A stretch of 64,000 nucleotides of DNA, taken from contig NC_081412.1 of NCBI RefSeq assembly GCF_030272615.1, forward strand, positions 476,045,657-476,109,656. The letters are read 5' to 3'. The translations under genes and the position numbers were made by a program. Below, in pieces: positions 44,542 through 55,830 of the stretch. The notes below the pieces were generated by a model. The model did no database searches. It had not been told where the DNA came from and worked only from the letters and a program-made list of their open reading frames with translations. Origin of the DNA: Cryptomeria japonica (Eukaryota > Streptophyta > Pinopsida > Cupressales > Cupressaceae). How positions within the stretch are numbered: position 1 is the stretch's first letter; the number at the start of each line of letters is the position of its first letter.

Positions 44542-45501
44542 CTAGGAATCAGGACCAACAACACATATTATCTCAGTAGGAGTGATTTCATATGAGGGAA
44601 CCAAAACGTTATCCACCAAGAACTCATAGCAAGTCTCATTTGGTGGTAGATCGATTAATGAAGCAATTGTAGCCATGGCATCTGTGGCTTGATTCTGTTC
44701 TCTTGGTATCTGCTCAAAGTATATCTTTGTGAAATGTTGTTTCAGGTCATCTACCATTCTTTTGTAAGGCATTAATTTCTCATCCTTTGTTTGGTAGTTA
44801 TCTGTTGTTTTACGAATTACAAGTTGAGAGTCCCCAAAAACCTGAAGTTCCTGGATTTTCCATTGAACTGCAATCCATAATCCTGTTGTTAATGCCTCAT
44901 ATTCTACTATGTTATTAGTGCAAGGAAATGATAAGCAGTATGATTTTGGTATGGAATCCCCCTAAGGAGTTATGAAGAGGATGTTAGCTCCTGCCCCATG
45001 CTGTGTGTATGAGCCATCAAAGTATAGTTGCCAAGGCTTCGCGTGCGACACTGTTAAAATGGATTCATCTGGAAATTCTGAAGTTAGAGGAACATCATCT
45101 ATCATGGGAGCATCCGCTAACTGATCTATGATAGCTTGTCCTTTTATTGCTTCTCTATCCACATACTCAATGTTGAATTCACTCAGGAGCATCACCCATT
45201 TGGCTAGTCGCCCAGTAAGTGTTGCTTTATTGAGAAGGTATTTCAACGGATCAATCCTTGCAACCAACTTAGTTTTATGAGTTAGCATGTAATGTTGTAA
45301 TTTCTGTGAAGCAAAGACCACAATGAGACATGCACGCTCAATTGGTGTATAATTCAGCTCATATCCCACTAATGTGCGACTGATGTAATAGACTGCCTTT
45401 TCTTTGCCTTCAGTAACCTGTTGTGCTAAGAGTGCCCCCAGTGCTGTTGAAGTAGTTGATATGTATAGTAGTAGAGGCTGATCTGGAATTGGTGGCATCA
45501 A
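44542..45501 (-). pseudogene. Gypsy-C RNase H plus second RNase H-like domain
   Basis: The first RNase H is 45130-45501: PLLLYISTTSTALGALLAQQ, KAVYYISRTLVGYELNY, LVARIDPLKYLLNKATLTGR. A second ribonuclease-H fold starts at ~45015 with LYFDGSYTQHGAGA, followed through stops by NNIVEYEALTTGL and FGDSQLVI (~44800-44900). It then continues in 44542-44772 (MPYKRMVDDLKQHF, PREQNQATDAMATIASL). Two RNase H domains in tandem are characteristic of the Tat lineage of plant gypsy elements. Stops near 44540 and 44960 break the chain. Confidence 0.88.
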
Positions 45502-45645
45502 AACTGGCGGATTTAGAAAATAATTTTTGAGTGCCTAGAAAGCTTGTTGACAATTATCATCCCATTTGAATTTGATGTTTTTATGTAGCAAGTGCTGAAA
45601 AGGATTACATTTATCTGCGAGTTGTGCTATGAATCTTCGTATGGA

Positions 45646-46430
45646 CTAGAGTCTCCCTTGAAAAGATCGAAGTTGACTGATATTTCTTGGTGGTTGCATC
45701 TCTAGGATGGCCTTGACTTTTGTTGGATCTTCTTTGATTCCTCTCTTTGAGACAATGAATCCTAGGAGTTTCCCGGAGGTTACTCCAAAGACATATTTCT
45801 TGGGGTTTAATCTTACTTTATATTTTTCCAACTGATCAAAGATGACTGAAAGTATGTCCAGATGTGTATCCCTATCTATTGATTTACCCAGGAGGTCATC
45901 AACATAATCTTCTATAGTTATGTGCATAAGATCATGAAAGATAGTAGTCATGGCTCTTTGATATGTAGCGCCTACATTTTTTAGCCCAAAGGGCATGACA
46001 TTCCAGCAGAAGGTTCCCCAAGGACAAGAAAATGTTGTTTTGTGCTGATCCTCAGATGCAATTTTTATTTGATTATATCTAGAGAATCCATCCATCATAG
46101 ATAACATCGCATGCCCAGCTATGAGATCAACAATCAAATCAATATTTGGTAATGGAAAGTCATCCTTAGGACAAGCTTTGTTGATGTCTCTGAAATCTGT
46201 ACATATTCTGATGCTACGATCTAGTTTACTGATAGGCACTAAGTTGGAGATCCATTTAGGATAATCAATTGGGCGTATGAATCCGACATCCAATAATTTC
46301 TCTAGTTCTGCTTTGACTAATAATGCCACTTGTGGATGCATCTTTCTTAATTTTTGTTTCACTAGTTTTGCCCCCGGTTTAACTGTCAAATGGTGCATTA
46401 CTAAATCGAGATCCAATCCAGGCATATCAG
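45646..46430 (-). pseudogene. Gypsy-C reverse transcriptase
   Basis: A 259-codon open stretch with all main RT blocks: LLDVGFIRPIDYPKWISNLV (residues ~45-63), RICTDFRDINKACPKDDFPL (~73-92), MMDGFSRYNQI (~110), FCWNVMPFGLKNVGATYQRA (~139-158) and YVDD at ~174-177. The catalytic aspartates are present. It is separated from the upstream linker by a single TGA at ~46455 where Trp is expected (FFTK-stop-QINFAWSYADMPG) and ends in a stop at 45646. It is the best preserved enzyme in the window but part of a broken polyprotein. Confidence 0.92.
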
Positions 46431-46455
46431 CGTATGACCATGCAAAATTGATTTG

Positions 46456-47149
46456 TCATTTTGTGAAGAAACTTATGAACTTTGACCTTTCTGACTCTGT
46501 CAAAGATTGAGCTAGGAATATGTTGTGTGGAACTTCTTTTGTACCAATGTTTGTTTTGATAGTCTCCTCTACCAACATGGATGACTTTTCTTCATATGAT
46601 GTTGGGAGAATGTCGAGCCTTCCATCTTCGAGTGCCTTAGAGAGGTTTTCGCCCTCAGTTACATCCTTTCTTTTTACTTTTTTGGGGTCAGACAGCGCCA
46701 CAACGTGGTTTTCAACATAAGACCCTTGATTTTTTTTTTAATATATTTTTGCGACTGGAAGGTCCGACACCTTTACCGAAATATGCCACGCTATTGAGTT
46801 CTATAGTGTATCCCGCTTTATGGTCCCCAGGGGGAAGATCATCTCATATGCCAAGATAGTCAATAAGGGCTTCATCATTTTGGAATGTGTCAAACTGTGT
46901 AGGTCCTTCATGATCCCAGTCAATAAGTTGGTGGTGAACAAGGGGAAGGCCTTTGATGTCTTCAAAGTTAGCGGAGTTAAGAATGAAGATGCAGTTATAT
47001 TCAGGTATGTCGAGGTAGTTATCAAGTTCATCATTGGCACTCTCCTCATCAGTCTCAATCATGAATGAATCCAAATTATCATCACTAGTAGCACATTCTA
47101 GGACAGGTGTTCTCATTCTATGTGATTTGAACCCAGGACCTAGAGGCAA
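46456..47149 (-). pseudogene. Gypsy-C linker between G-patch motif and RT
   Basis: 46844-47149 is acidic (IETDEESANDELDNYLDIPE, then LPLVHHQLIDWDHEGP). 46456-46701 (SYEEKSSMLVEETIKTNIGT, SLTESERSKFISFFTK) is the run-up to RT typical of gypsy elements. A gap with stops lies at 46702-46843. The matching acidic region in gypsy-B is at 59486-60028 (LPLVFPDLIEWEELEHHDIP). The plus-strand frames in this region are shadows. Confidence 0.75.
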
Positions 47150-47215
47150 AGACTGTATGGGATCCTCTGGGGTTGTTTCTTGACCAACTTTGAATTTCCT
47201 ATTAAATTCATCTTC

Positions 47216-47758
47216 TTATGTTGGTTCACTTGGTTCTCTAAATGTCTCGATGAGCTCATAGTCACTAGAGGATTTGTCTGAACCCCATTCCCATTCATTG
47301 GAGTCTGTGGAATAGCAATTTTCTTGTTGAATTTTGGCAGTTTTGATTTGTAATGCTTCTTCTGTCTTTTGAGTATGAACCTTGGAAGTCATGAAACCAA
47401 GTCCTTTGGAACATTCCTTTTTGAATGTCAATTCAGGTTGTAAAGGTTCAATGATGCCTTCCTTTCTTAACCCAAGAGGACTTTTGCCATCATACCCAAA
47501 TTTTTGTAGAATCTTGAACCCTTTGCCATACTTCTCACATGGTAAACTGATGTGATCTTGTGTATCATTTTCAAGGTCTTTGTAAAACAATTTGTATAAG
47601 TCTTCTTCTTCCAGTTCACCCCATTTTTGGAAGATTGTAGGATCCCATTCAAGCGTAATGATAGATACCCGCTTAGTAGGATGTGGTCGTCCATATTCTT
47701 TTGGTGAATTCATGACTTGTTGTAAGTACATGGTCTGATTCAAAGTGTATTCACCCAT
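47216..47758 (-). pseudogene. Gypsy-C segment with G-patch-like motif
   Basis: A 180-codon frame downstream of protease. Residues ~77-108 read KYGKGFKILQKFGYDGKSPL then GLRKEGIIEPLQP. This fits the G-patch pattern (Gly-rich, GF.(I/L)L..(M/F)GY..G..LG....GI..P(L/I)), an RNA-binding module also attached to some retroviral proteases. The rest is acidic (ELEEEDLYKLFYKDLENDTQ) and unrecognised. Gypsy-B has the counterpart at 58800-58910. Its role in the element is unknown; RNA binding is an inference from the domain. Confidence 0.7.
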
Positions 47759-47767
47759 GCCCTTGTC

Positions 47768-48838
47768 CTAGAATTTCCCTTTAAGCTCACCTTGTTTTGA
47801 TGTCGAAGGTTTTAATGATTCAGGATCAATGTACGCAGAAGAAGGAACAGCTTCGCGATTACTTGGAATGATCGTCTTAGTTTTCGATCTCAAGTTATTG
47901 CAATATATGAATGGATTAGGATCACCATTAACTGTTATTTCAACTCCATTATGGGGAAACTTAATGCATTGGTGATATGTAGATGGGACTGCCCTCATTT
48001 CATGAATCCAAGGACGTCCTAGCAATATGTTGTATGTGAGCTCCAGGTCTAGGACTTGACAAACCACATCCTTTGAAACTGGCCCAACTATGAGGGGTAA
48101 GGTGATTGTGCCTTTGGATGAATGCTCTTTGTCATCATATGCCTTGATGGTAATTTTGTTTGTAGAATTCACAGCTTTATCAGAATATCCCAATTGTTTA
48201 ATAGTGCTCAATGCATAAATATTTAGACTTGCTCCTCCATCTATCAGGACTCGTTTTATGTGGTGTTTGTGTATGAAGGCTTCAATGTCTAGAGGTGTGT
48301 TATGTGGCTGACTTATGGAGGCGTCATCAGCTTTTGTGAATGTAAGGGAGTGTGGAATGGAAAGGTATCCCACCATGGCTTGAAACTGGTCCACGTTTAG
48401 ATCAGTAGGAACAACAATTTCTCTCAAGATTTTGTCAAGAATGGATTTATGTGCGGGGGATATACGTAGGATCTCAAGAATGGAGATGAGCATGGGTGTC
48501 TTCCCTAACTGTTCTACAAGGTCATACTCAGGCTTGGTTGATGAGGAAGCGGTTTTTTTGGCTGGAGCACCTTGCAAAGTGAATTTACCTTGATAGGTTG
48601 TAACATGACATTCAGAGGTAGGTTCGGAAGAAGATCCAATGCCTTTTAGGACAATCTTGGGTCTTTGGGTAGAATTCTCAGGTGTTTTGTCCTTGATGAT
48701 AATGGTAGAGACATAATTGTCCATTGAGATGTGATTGATAGTTGAATCATAGTTATAAGATGCTCCGGTATAGTTGGTCTGATCATCTGTGGCTTTAGCT
48801 TTTCCCTTGTCATGTTTTGGGAATGGTTCCTTAAACAT
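47768..48838 (-). pseudogene. Gypsy-C protease region
   Basis: A 356-codon frame. The retropepsin core is at residues ~195-280: VLIDGGASLNIYALSTIKQL with D200 as the catalytic Asp in a DGG context, then IKAYDDKEHSSKGTITLPLI and NILLGRPWIHEMRAVPS. The N-terminal ~110 residues are a low-complexity gag-protease spacer, followed by LVEQLGKTPMLISILEILRI, a segment also conserved in gypsy-B (LVDQLWRNPAQISILKLLKL). It is open over its whole length, but neighbouring frames are broken. Confidence 0.88.
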
Positions 48839-48859
48839 TTCATGTTCTTGATTGGCTGA

Positions 48860-49060
48860 GTGTCCTTCAATTTCAATGTCACCTCTATCAATGAGATCTT
48901 GTATGATGTTCTTCAGTCAATGGTAATTTCCTGTCTTATGACCCTTTCTCTTGTGAAATTCGCAATACTCATCATCATTCCACCAATTTGGTTTCACCTT
49001 TGGCTCATATGGAGGAAAACCTGGAATAGTGATTACCTTGTTTGCCACTAGCTTTTTGAA
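48860..49060 (-). pseudogene. Gypsy-C zinc finger segment
   Basis: The minus strand gives WWNDDEYCEFHKRKGHKT then GNYH and a stop. This is the CxxHxxxxHxxxxC-type finger of this gypsy group with the last Cys replaced by Tyr. The intact form CDFHRNKGHRTNDC is in gypsy-B at ~57440. A stop and frameshift follow on the way to protease. Confidence 0.7.
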
Positions 49061-49099
49061 AACTGACTCAAGTGGTTCTCCCAATGGAGTGTACTTCCT

Positions 49100-50573
49100 T
49101 CATGATTTGGAAGTCATTTGAGTATTCACCTGATTGTTTGTAGAGCCTGATCTGGAACTGGGTTGTACTGAATCGGCATCAACAACACCATCATTGACTG
49201 TGTTCTTGTTTTTATTCCAAAATCTTGGCTTATCTTTTCCTTTAAAGTCATCTTTGTTTTCCTTGAATATCTTAATGACTCCTTGTTCAATTAGGACCTT
49301 CTCTATTGCTAAGCCTTTTTCAATGACATCCTTGAAGGTGGACAAACAAGCTTTTCTTAGATCATAACCAATGTCTTTGTTAACATTCTGGGTGAACATC
49401 TCTACCATTTGTTTTTGTGGAATTTCACAAGAGCATCTACTAGCTAGATTTCTCCATCTTTGTAAAAATGATGAAAAAGACTCTCCATCTTTTTGCTTGG
49501 TGTTGCACAAAGTAGTGACTGATATGTCTGTCTCTATGTTGTATGAGAAATGTTGGATAAATGCCTCTGCTAAGTCACCCCATGACTTAATTCTAGGTGG
49601 AAGTTGGGAGAACCATTCCATAGCTTGATCACATAAGCTCTGTGGGAATAATCTCATCAAATATGTCTCTTCTGCTGCCACTTCAATGCAAGCTGTAAAA
49701 AATACCCCATGCTTGAGGCACCAATTGGAGGAGCATGTTGCATATATGGATGATATTGATCATACACATGTTGATATGGAGGAGATCTATAGTGATGCTG
49801 CATATATGGACCACTTGGTATAGAGTTATGTTGAGGAATGGAATATCTGCTTTGTCCATGTATACCGTACTCTATAGGCATGTCATGAGTTTGTTCTAGT
49901 GTGTTGCCCCCAAATTTGACGAGGGTTTCCTTGTGTCCAAATTTTGAGCATGCCTTTGGATATCCAATTGCTTTGGTGGTAGGTCTTTAGCATTAGCATG
50001 TGCTTGAGTGTATTTCTCTGCATAAGACCTCCATAATGGTCTATGAAGGTGAGTATCATATGCTTGACCATGTGTGTATGGGACCTCTAGTTTTTGAAAC
50101 AAAGATGATGGTGATTCAGGCACAAGATGTGGTCCTCTATTGCCTCCACTATTAGGCCTCCTTTGATCCATGTTGGAGTGAATTTGTTGCAAAGGTCGAT
50201 TTTCCATTATTTGAGACATGTCAAAATCATGAGGTATCTTGGCTCCACTTTGTGCCATCACTTGTAGAAAGCATTGTCTATCTCTCCTCATTATTTCCTC
50301 AACCAATCGATTAAAATGAGGATTCATAATGGTGTCTTCCACTTCTATTGAATGTACTGAAAAGTTGTCCATATTGTCATTGTGTGTATCATTGTTGTTT
50401 GTAGTGTCCATGTTCTCAACATTTGGAATGTTTCTATAGGCATCCATGTCAGGTAATGTAGTATGATCAAAAATGAAAAAGATATCATTGTCATACTCAT
50501 AAGAACTCATGTTTGTGGACTCTTGAGCCTCTTTATCTTCTCTCCTAGATTTTTGGGAATGAGTTTCAACCAT
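49100..50573 (-). pseudogene. Gypsy-C gag
   Basis: The N-terminal frame starts at 50573 (MVETHSQKSRREDKEAQEST) and runs to 49896. It includes NRLVEEIMRRDRQCFLQVMA. After a shift, the Retrotrans_gag domain occupies 49100-49681: TYLMRLFPQSLCDQAMEWFS, SWGDLAEAFIQHFSYN, FLQRWRNLASRC, VEMFTQNVNKDIGYDL. A proline/tyrosine/histidine-rich spacer (49657-49881) lies between. The capsid-forming core is well kept, but two frame changes split the ORF. Upstream of 50573 the leader begins. Confidence 0.88.
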
Positions 50574-52783
50574 GAACTAGGTATTGACCAAGATGTGTGA
50601 GACTAGATCAAAATGGAAAGAGTATGGAACACCAAGAGTTGGATGAAATGTAAATGAAACTGAGGTGTACTTGCAATGTCCAAAGTGTAAGATCAAGTAT
50701 GTATGTAGTAGAGTAGGTGTGACTTCCAAAGAGAGGATAGTTTCTCTTGATGAGGTAAGTTGACCTTGACTCTAAGTAAGACCAAATGAGACCCAAAGGT
50801 GATAGACCTTGATGAGGGACCACTTAGCAAAATGTTGTTGTATGTAGTGTGTTGACAAAGTATGATGAGGACAAGCAAGTGACCTTTTGACTCAAGTTTA
50901 GACAAATGTGAATGTAATGCTAGGTGTTAAGAAATGATGGACTTTGTGAGACCCAAAGACAGGTTGAATGCTAGATGAAACCCTAGAGAAATAACCTAGG
51001 AAGCTCAAGAATTCCGAAACTGACTGTGTTTGTTTGCTGGACTATAAAAGTTTTTCAATTATGAACACAGACGTGCCTGTATACTGCACAGACGCGATTT
51101 CCTGACACAGACGTGGTTCTGTTAGACACAAACGCATTTTTGAGATGTTGTAATGTTGCTCGAAAGACATAGATGCATTTTTGCCCTTCACAGACGCGCT
51201 TTTGCAAACTTTGTGCAATTTTTCCTATCTATGAAGTTTTTGTTGTGACCAAATCTGAATGTTTGACTATTTTTCGTGACAAGAGGACATAATGTTGATG
51301 AAGACTCAATGTTTACAAGTGTTTAGACTCCCAAAATGACTCAAAAACAAGTGTGTTGTTTGATGTAAAAATGTTTTGCATACAATTGAAGACACAAAAG
51401 ACACAATGTTTTGTTGTTTGGTCTTGAATGTTTGATTGTTCAAAATAAGTCAAGCACAATTCTTATGGCTAGCCAAGACAATAGTTGTTGATCCCACATG
51501 GATTTTTACCCTCGAGGCTACGCTATTCAGAGCGGATACTTAGATGCTTGACCCCACTAGCTCCACCTTCGGCACTCACTTCTAGGGGCAACCAAGCATC
51601 AGTCCGCACAAAAACTCCTTGTGGCAAACTTTGTATCTCTACTAAGAACCGTACATGTGAGGGCCGGTACCAGAGGTCCGACCTCCTGCCCCAACAACTA
51701 GAAAGATTTTGGCTTCTAAAACAAAAAGGTGCTAGTAAGGGCATCTGCTCGTGTGGCCATACATGCGACACTTTTAGCTCTGTAAATACAAAAGGCTCCC
51801 AGCCGGTAGGGGTTACGCCCTACAAATGATCAAATAAATTTGATCAAATGGGTTTATGGGGAGACATAGTGTCGGTATGAACTAATCAGCACACGTTATT
51901 CATAGTTTTCACCATGAATACAGTTATTTATAGTGGTTTGGAAGAAGATGGCTTTTCTTTTGCTACCACTTGGGTCTTTCTCTCCTCACTAGTAGTCCTA
52001 ATGACCACATGGAGAGATAGGCCCTCTAGAGATTAAACAAAAAGAGCCTATTGCTCAAGACACAAAAGACAATGGTTCAATTTTAGTGCACCAATTGAAG
52101 TGTTTGCTAGTCTATGAAAACAAGGCACACAATAAAAATAAAAAACCCTTGCCAAGGTCCTGCAATAGAGATTTGTTAGTAGTTTGGATTGTTTCAAATG
52201 ATCACGCCTTTCTGCAAGCACACAAGTTAGGTAAATTTTAGATCCAAAAGACTTTGTGAAATGGGGGCCTTCAACAAAATGATTTTGCTTTCAAGACAAG
52301 TTGCACCAATTTCGTTAGCTAGATTTGAAGATGTTAGCTCAAAATAAACCAAATCTGAAAAACTGAATGACTAAAAACTTGAATCAATGAAAATCCAAAA
52401 TGAAAAATAAGTGCACATAGATGCGGTTACCATAAACACAAACATGACTTCTAGACGCAGACGCGCTTATGTGACACATAGACGCAGTTCCAAAAAACAG
52501 ACGCGGCTTCTGGATGCAGACGTGCCTGAAAATCCCACAGACACGATTAGGGAACACAGACGCAATTTCTGGAATCTGCAAAAAAAATAAAACTGTCGAG
52601 GGTGCAGACGTGATCCCAGATGTCGCAAATGTGGCAGAAAACTGAAAACGCGATCCGAAAGTGCTCAGACACGAAAATACCAAAATACACTCGAAAATGT
52701 CAGATTTGCAACTTCAAAACACAAAATCTGCAACAAGGATGTTAAATGCAAAAGGGACAAGAGTCCCACCGGGCGTGCCAAAA
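50574..52783 (-). other. Gypsy-C leader
   Basis: 2.2 kb between the 5' LTR and gag without a convincing ORF. It contains scattered CACAGACGCG/ACAGACGTG motifs (51063-51210 and 52430-52680) and a GC-richer island at 51500-51830, open in both directions. TGATCAAAT-AA-ATTTGATCA is a perfect hairpin at 51827-51846. The frames 51485-51829, 51523-51771 and 52384-52683 have no protein motif. Confidence 0.65.
52763..52780 (-). other. Gypsy-C primer binding site
   Basis: The minus strand reads TGGCACGCCCGGTGGGAC three bases after the 5' LTR end. It is in the expected place and form of a tRNA primer site, ending complementary to CCA. The tRNA is not identified. Confidence 0.75.
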
Positions 52784-53416
52784 TGTTTACGGTGAAAATG
52801 GATACAACAATGATAATATTGAAAGACTAATTGAATTCAACCACAAAACCCTGGCCTAACAACAACAAAGATCCACCATAACATATGAAGATTACCTAAG
52901 ACAATGCAAATCAAATGAAATCACAAAGATTATACCATCACATGTCTAATAGGGTTTGGATCTCCATTCTTCCTATCTCCATTGATCTTGCTTGATATAT
53001 TTGCTCTCAAATTTTATGTGCACAAGAGCTCAACAAAGAACGGAAATGTGGTTGCAAGTAGGATTGCATATGAAAGTTCAAAAGTGTAGTGTAGTCAAGT
53101 AGTCAACCAAGGTTTTGATAATGAAGGAAGTATCCTCTTATATAAAAGGCACTATAAGAAATGGAGGGATAAAATTGAGAGGTGTAAAAGATAAACGGTC
53201 GGCTATGATTAGAGAGTAGGTAGAGGAAATAATAAAATAATAAGAGGGATAGGTAGTGTATGAATTAAGAGATGAATGACATGTGTCATGGGTAGAAAAG
53301 GCTAATGAATTAATTAAATAAATAAAGATTTATTTAATTAATAGAGGAATTAGGCTAAAGTAATTTAATAAATAGAATATTTATTTAATTAGACATGACA
53401 ATTTTAGGTGTCTACA
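52784..53416 (-). repeat. Gypsy-C 5' LTR
   Basis: 633 bp, collinear with 37920-38702 but lacking ~150 bp. That block lies between two copies of the TAATGAATTAATTAAATAAA repeat in the other LTR, so it was lost by recombination or slippage. Roughly 20 other differences are visible. Confidence 0.92.
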
Positions 53417-53421
53417 AAAAG

Positions 53422-55830
53422 AACAACAAAGCAAACTTTTCATTCTTGCAAGTTAGGCAAAATATTTCGAATTTGGGTTTAAAAAGAACAAGTAAATTTA
53501 ATTTTCAGTTTGCAAAAGGTAAAAAGAACCTCATCTTCCTTTGGTGCATGAAAAAAGAACTAATTTTCATTTTGCAAAGGATAAAAAGAACCTCATCTTT
53601 ATTTTATGCAAAAGTAAGGAAATTTTCAATTATCGACTTTACTTTTGTTGACCAGGATTTTCACTTTCTTAGATAGAAAATCATTGCTACGAAGAGTTAA
53701 AAAGAACACCATGCTTTTTGGAGCAAAATCTCCAAGTAGAAGTTAGAAAATCATTACTTTGAAGAATAAAAAAGGAACACATGTGTGCTTTGTCTCAAAA
53801 GTGGAAGGTATATGATCTCCCCTTAACTGGGTGACCAAAAAACCAAACCACTCTTAAAAGCTTTCTTTACTTCAAGTATTTAAAACCTTTAGCAGGCCTA
53901 TCCTCTCGAGTTGAGCTTAGAGCGCCATTAATGGCCAGTGAGAGGGGAACGACCTAAGTGGGAAATGACTTTATTGCCAAGTGTTCCAACCCACTATAAT
54001 CAAATGTGGAGGCTGACGAAAGTCCCCTTGAATGGTTTTGCTCAATGATTAGTCTTCCCCCAATATCTTTAAGATACGTAAAGCATTTGTTCTAAAGGTT
54101 GGGAAGCCTCCCGAGGGAGTTTATCACTAAAGACCAAATGGAAGCCTGATTAAAAACCTTAGCACTAGAAACTTTGAGCCAAGTCAGTAACTAGACATTT
54201 TCAACATCATAGTGCAAGGGTGGGGAAGAATCCGCCCCCAAGATCACTCACCATATATCTCCCAAGATAACTACTCAACTGTGAAGCAATTCATTTTGAG
54301 TTAATTTCTGACAAAAGACAAAAAAATGGGCACCCTCTAGGGGATGACATGACTGTTTGAGATGATGGAGCATCGAGACTAATGGGCTATGATGTTGTTA
54401 ATGACCCTTTAATAAAGAGTCTACTTGATTTGTCTTAATTATTATCTAAACCAGTGAAAACATCGAGGATTTGAACACATCCTCACAAAACATACACTAC
54501 TTTTCTAACATATGCAAAATTTGTTATCTCTTTCATGTCGTGTTTGCAATTTACTTTTCAGAAAATCATCCATCCAAAATACAAGTGTTAAAAAAATCCA
54601 AAAGCGACAAAAGCAAAGAAATTAGGGCAACTTAGCACATAGGAGAAACTTCCTAGCACGTGTCAACCATTTTGTGGCGCATCTCAACCAAAACATAGCA
54701 CTTTCAGCAATCTTATTAGCACATAACCAGTATCATACTGGCAAAACTTTCAGTAGCAATTTTTAGCACCAGCCTAGTGCATTAATTTAACATCAGCTTA
54801 GCACGTCCAAGACACATCATAGCTCTTTCAGCTCAAACAGTAGCGCATAATCAGAACATATTAGCGCATAGCTCATCTAACCAAGTCAGTTTCAAACATT
54901 TTAAAGAAGCATGTAGGAGAGGCAGCTTAGCGTATAGAGAACCTTATGTGGCACATCTAAAACATTCATTAGCGCATTAGGTCTCTGTCTTAGCGCATGA
55001 TAAAAACCAAGAAAAACAGAGAGAAAATCAGGCCTTTTAGGAAAATTTCCTCAACAGTCTTGAGTACCCTTTTAGGTCTTTTGTCAAACTCAGCAGTCAA
55101 AATCCAAATTAAATTATTAGAGAAAACAATTCCAAAATCAACAAGGTGTCCTTAGAGAAAAAAATTTGAATCTTAAACTATCTCGAGATAAGACTCCATC
55201 CAAAAAAATTAGGCAATATCATAAGAATGATCAAGGTTCCACCATCTAATGGATTTCTATGAAAACAACATACTGAGTTTATATCCTTAAGTTGTCAAAT
55301 CAAGTTTCCATATCAGGAAACTTTTATCCATATCATTTGACACACTTTGTTATGGAGGTGAATCAAACTAAACCTCTACTTGATAAAGTAAACTTGAGTT
55401 TTCAAATGAAGTATTTAAATCCAACATCAACAACAACCATTGATCATTCATGTATGACCACTCCTCATATTTTGAGAAGAAAAAGTCTTCATCAAAATTG
55501 AAGAAGAGACAACCTAGTTCTAAGGCACTTGCAAGAAGGAATAAATTTCTTTATATCAATTGCCAACTCTTTGCATCACATCACACATTCTTGTGTCACA
55601 TGCGATTGTATATTCAAGGAAAAACAAATGATTTTGACAAGGAATCTTTAAGAAGTAGAGCTTATATTCAGAAAGTGGCATTCAACCAATGCCTAAATCA
55701 TGGAGGAAGGATCAACCCTGCTTTATTCTCACAGTTTTGTATCACATATAATGAAGCTTGACCTGAATGGCCAACATCACCCAGAACTCCCATAGAAGAT
55801 GAAGAATTCAGCACAGTAGAAATTTACTAA
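53422..55830 (+). other. Gypsy-B leader, second part
   Basis: Continues the leader interrupted at 37919. 53422-53720 carries TAAAAAGAAC motifs. 54630-55000 carries TTAGC[G/A]CAT motifs. 55292-55761 has two overlapping frames (including DKESLRSRAYIQKVAFNQCL) with no recognised domain. These might be an extra ORF upstream of gag, as known for some Tat-lineage elements, but support is weak. Confidence 0.6.

Larger units (their letters stand above)
37920..53416 (-). mobile_element. Gypsy-C: Tat-lineage Ty3/gypsy element with antisense plant mobile domain ORF
   Basis: A complete 15.5-kb element: 3' LTR 37920-38702, 5' LTR 52784-53416, perfect 5-bp TSD (AAAAG), PPT and PBS. Minus-strand order is leader (50574-52783), gag, zinc finger, protease, G-patch-like motif, RT, RNase H, second RNase H-like domain and integrase (ending 43288). 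Between integrase and the 3' LTR lie 4.6 kb that include a plus-strand (antisense) plant mobile domain ORF and two tandem arrays. The LTRs differ at roughly 20 positions by eye plus one ~150-bp indel, so the element is far younger than gypsy-B. Coding frames are nonetheless interrupted. Confidence 0.92.

Noticed and set aside
51485-51829. 114-codon plus-strand ORF in the GC-richer island
   Set aside because: The island is open on both strands because of base composition. No protein motif is seen, and it is antisense to the leader of gypsy-C.
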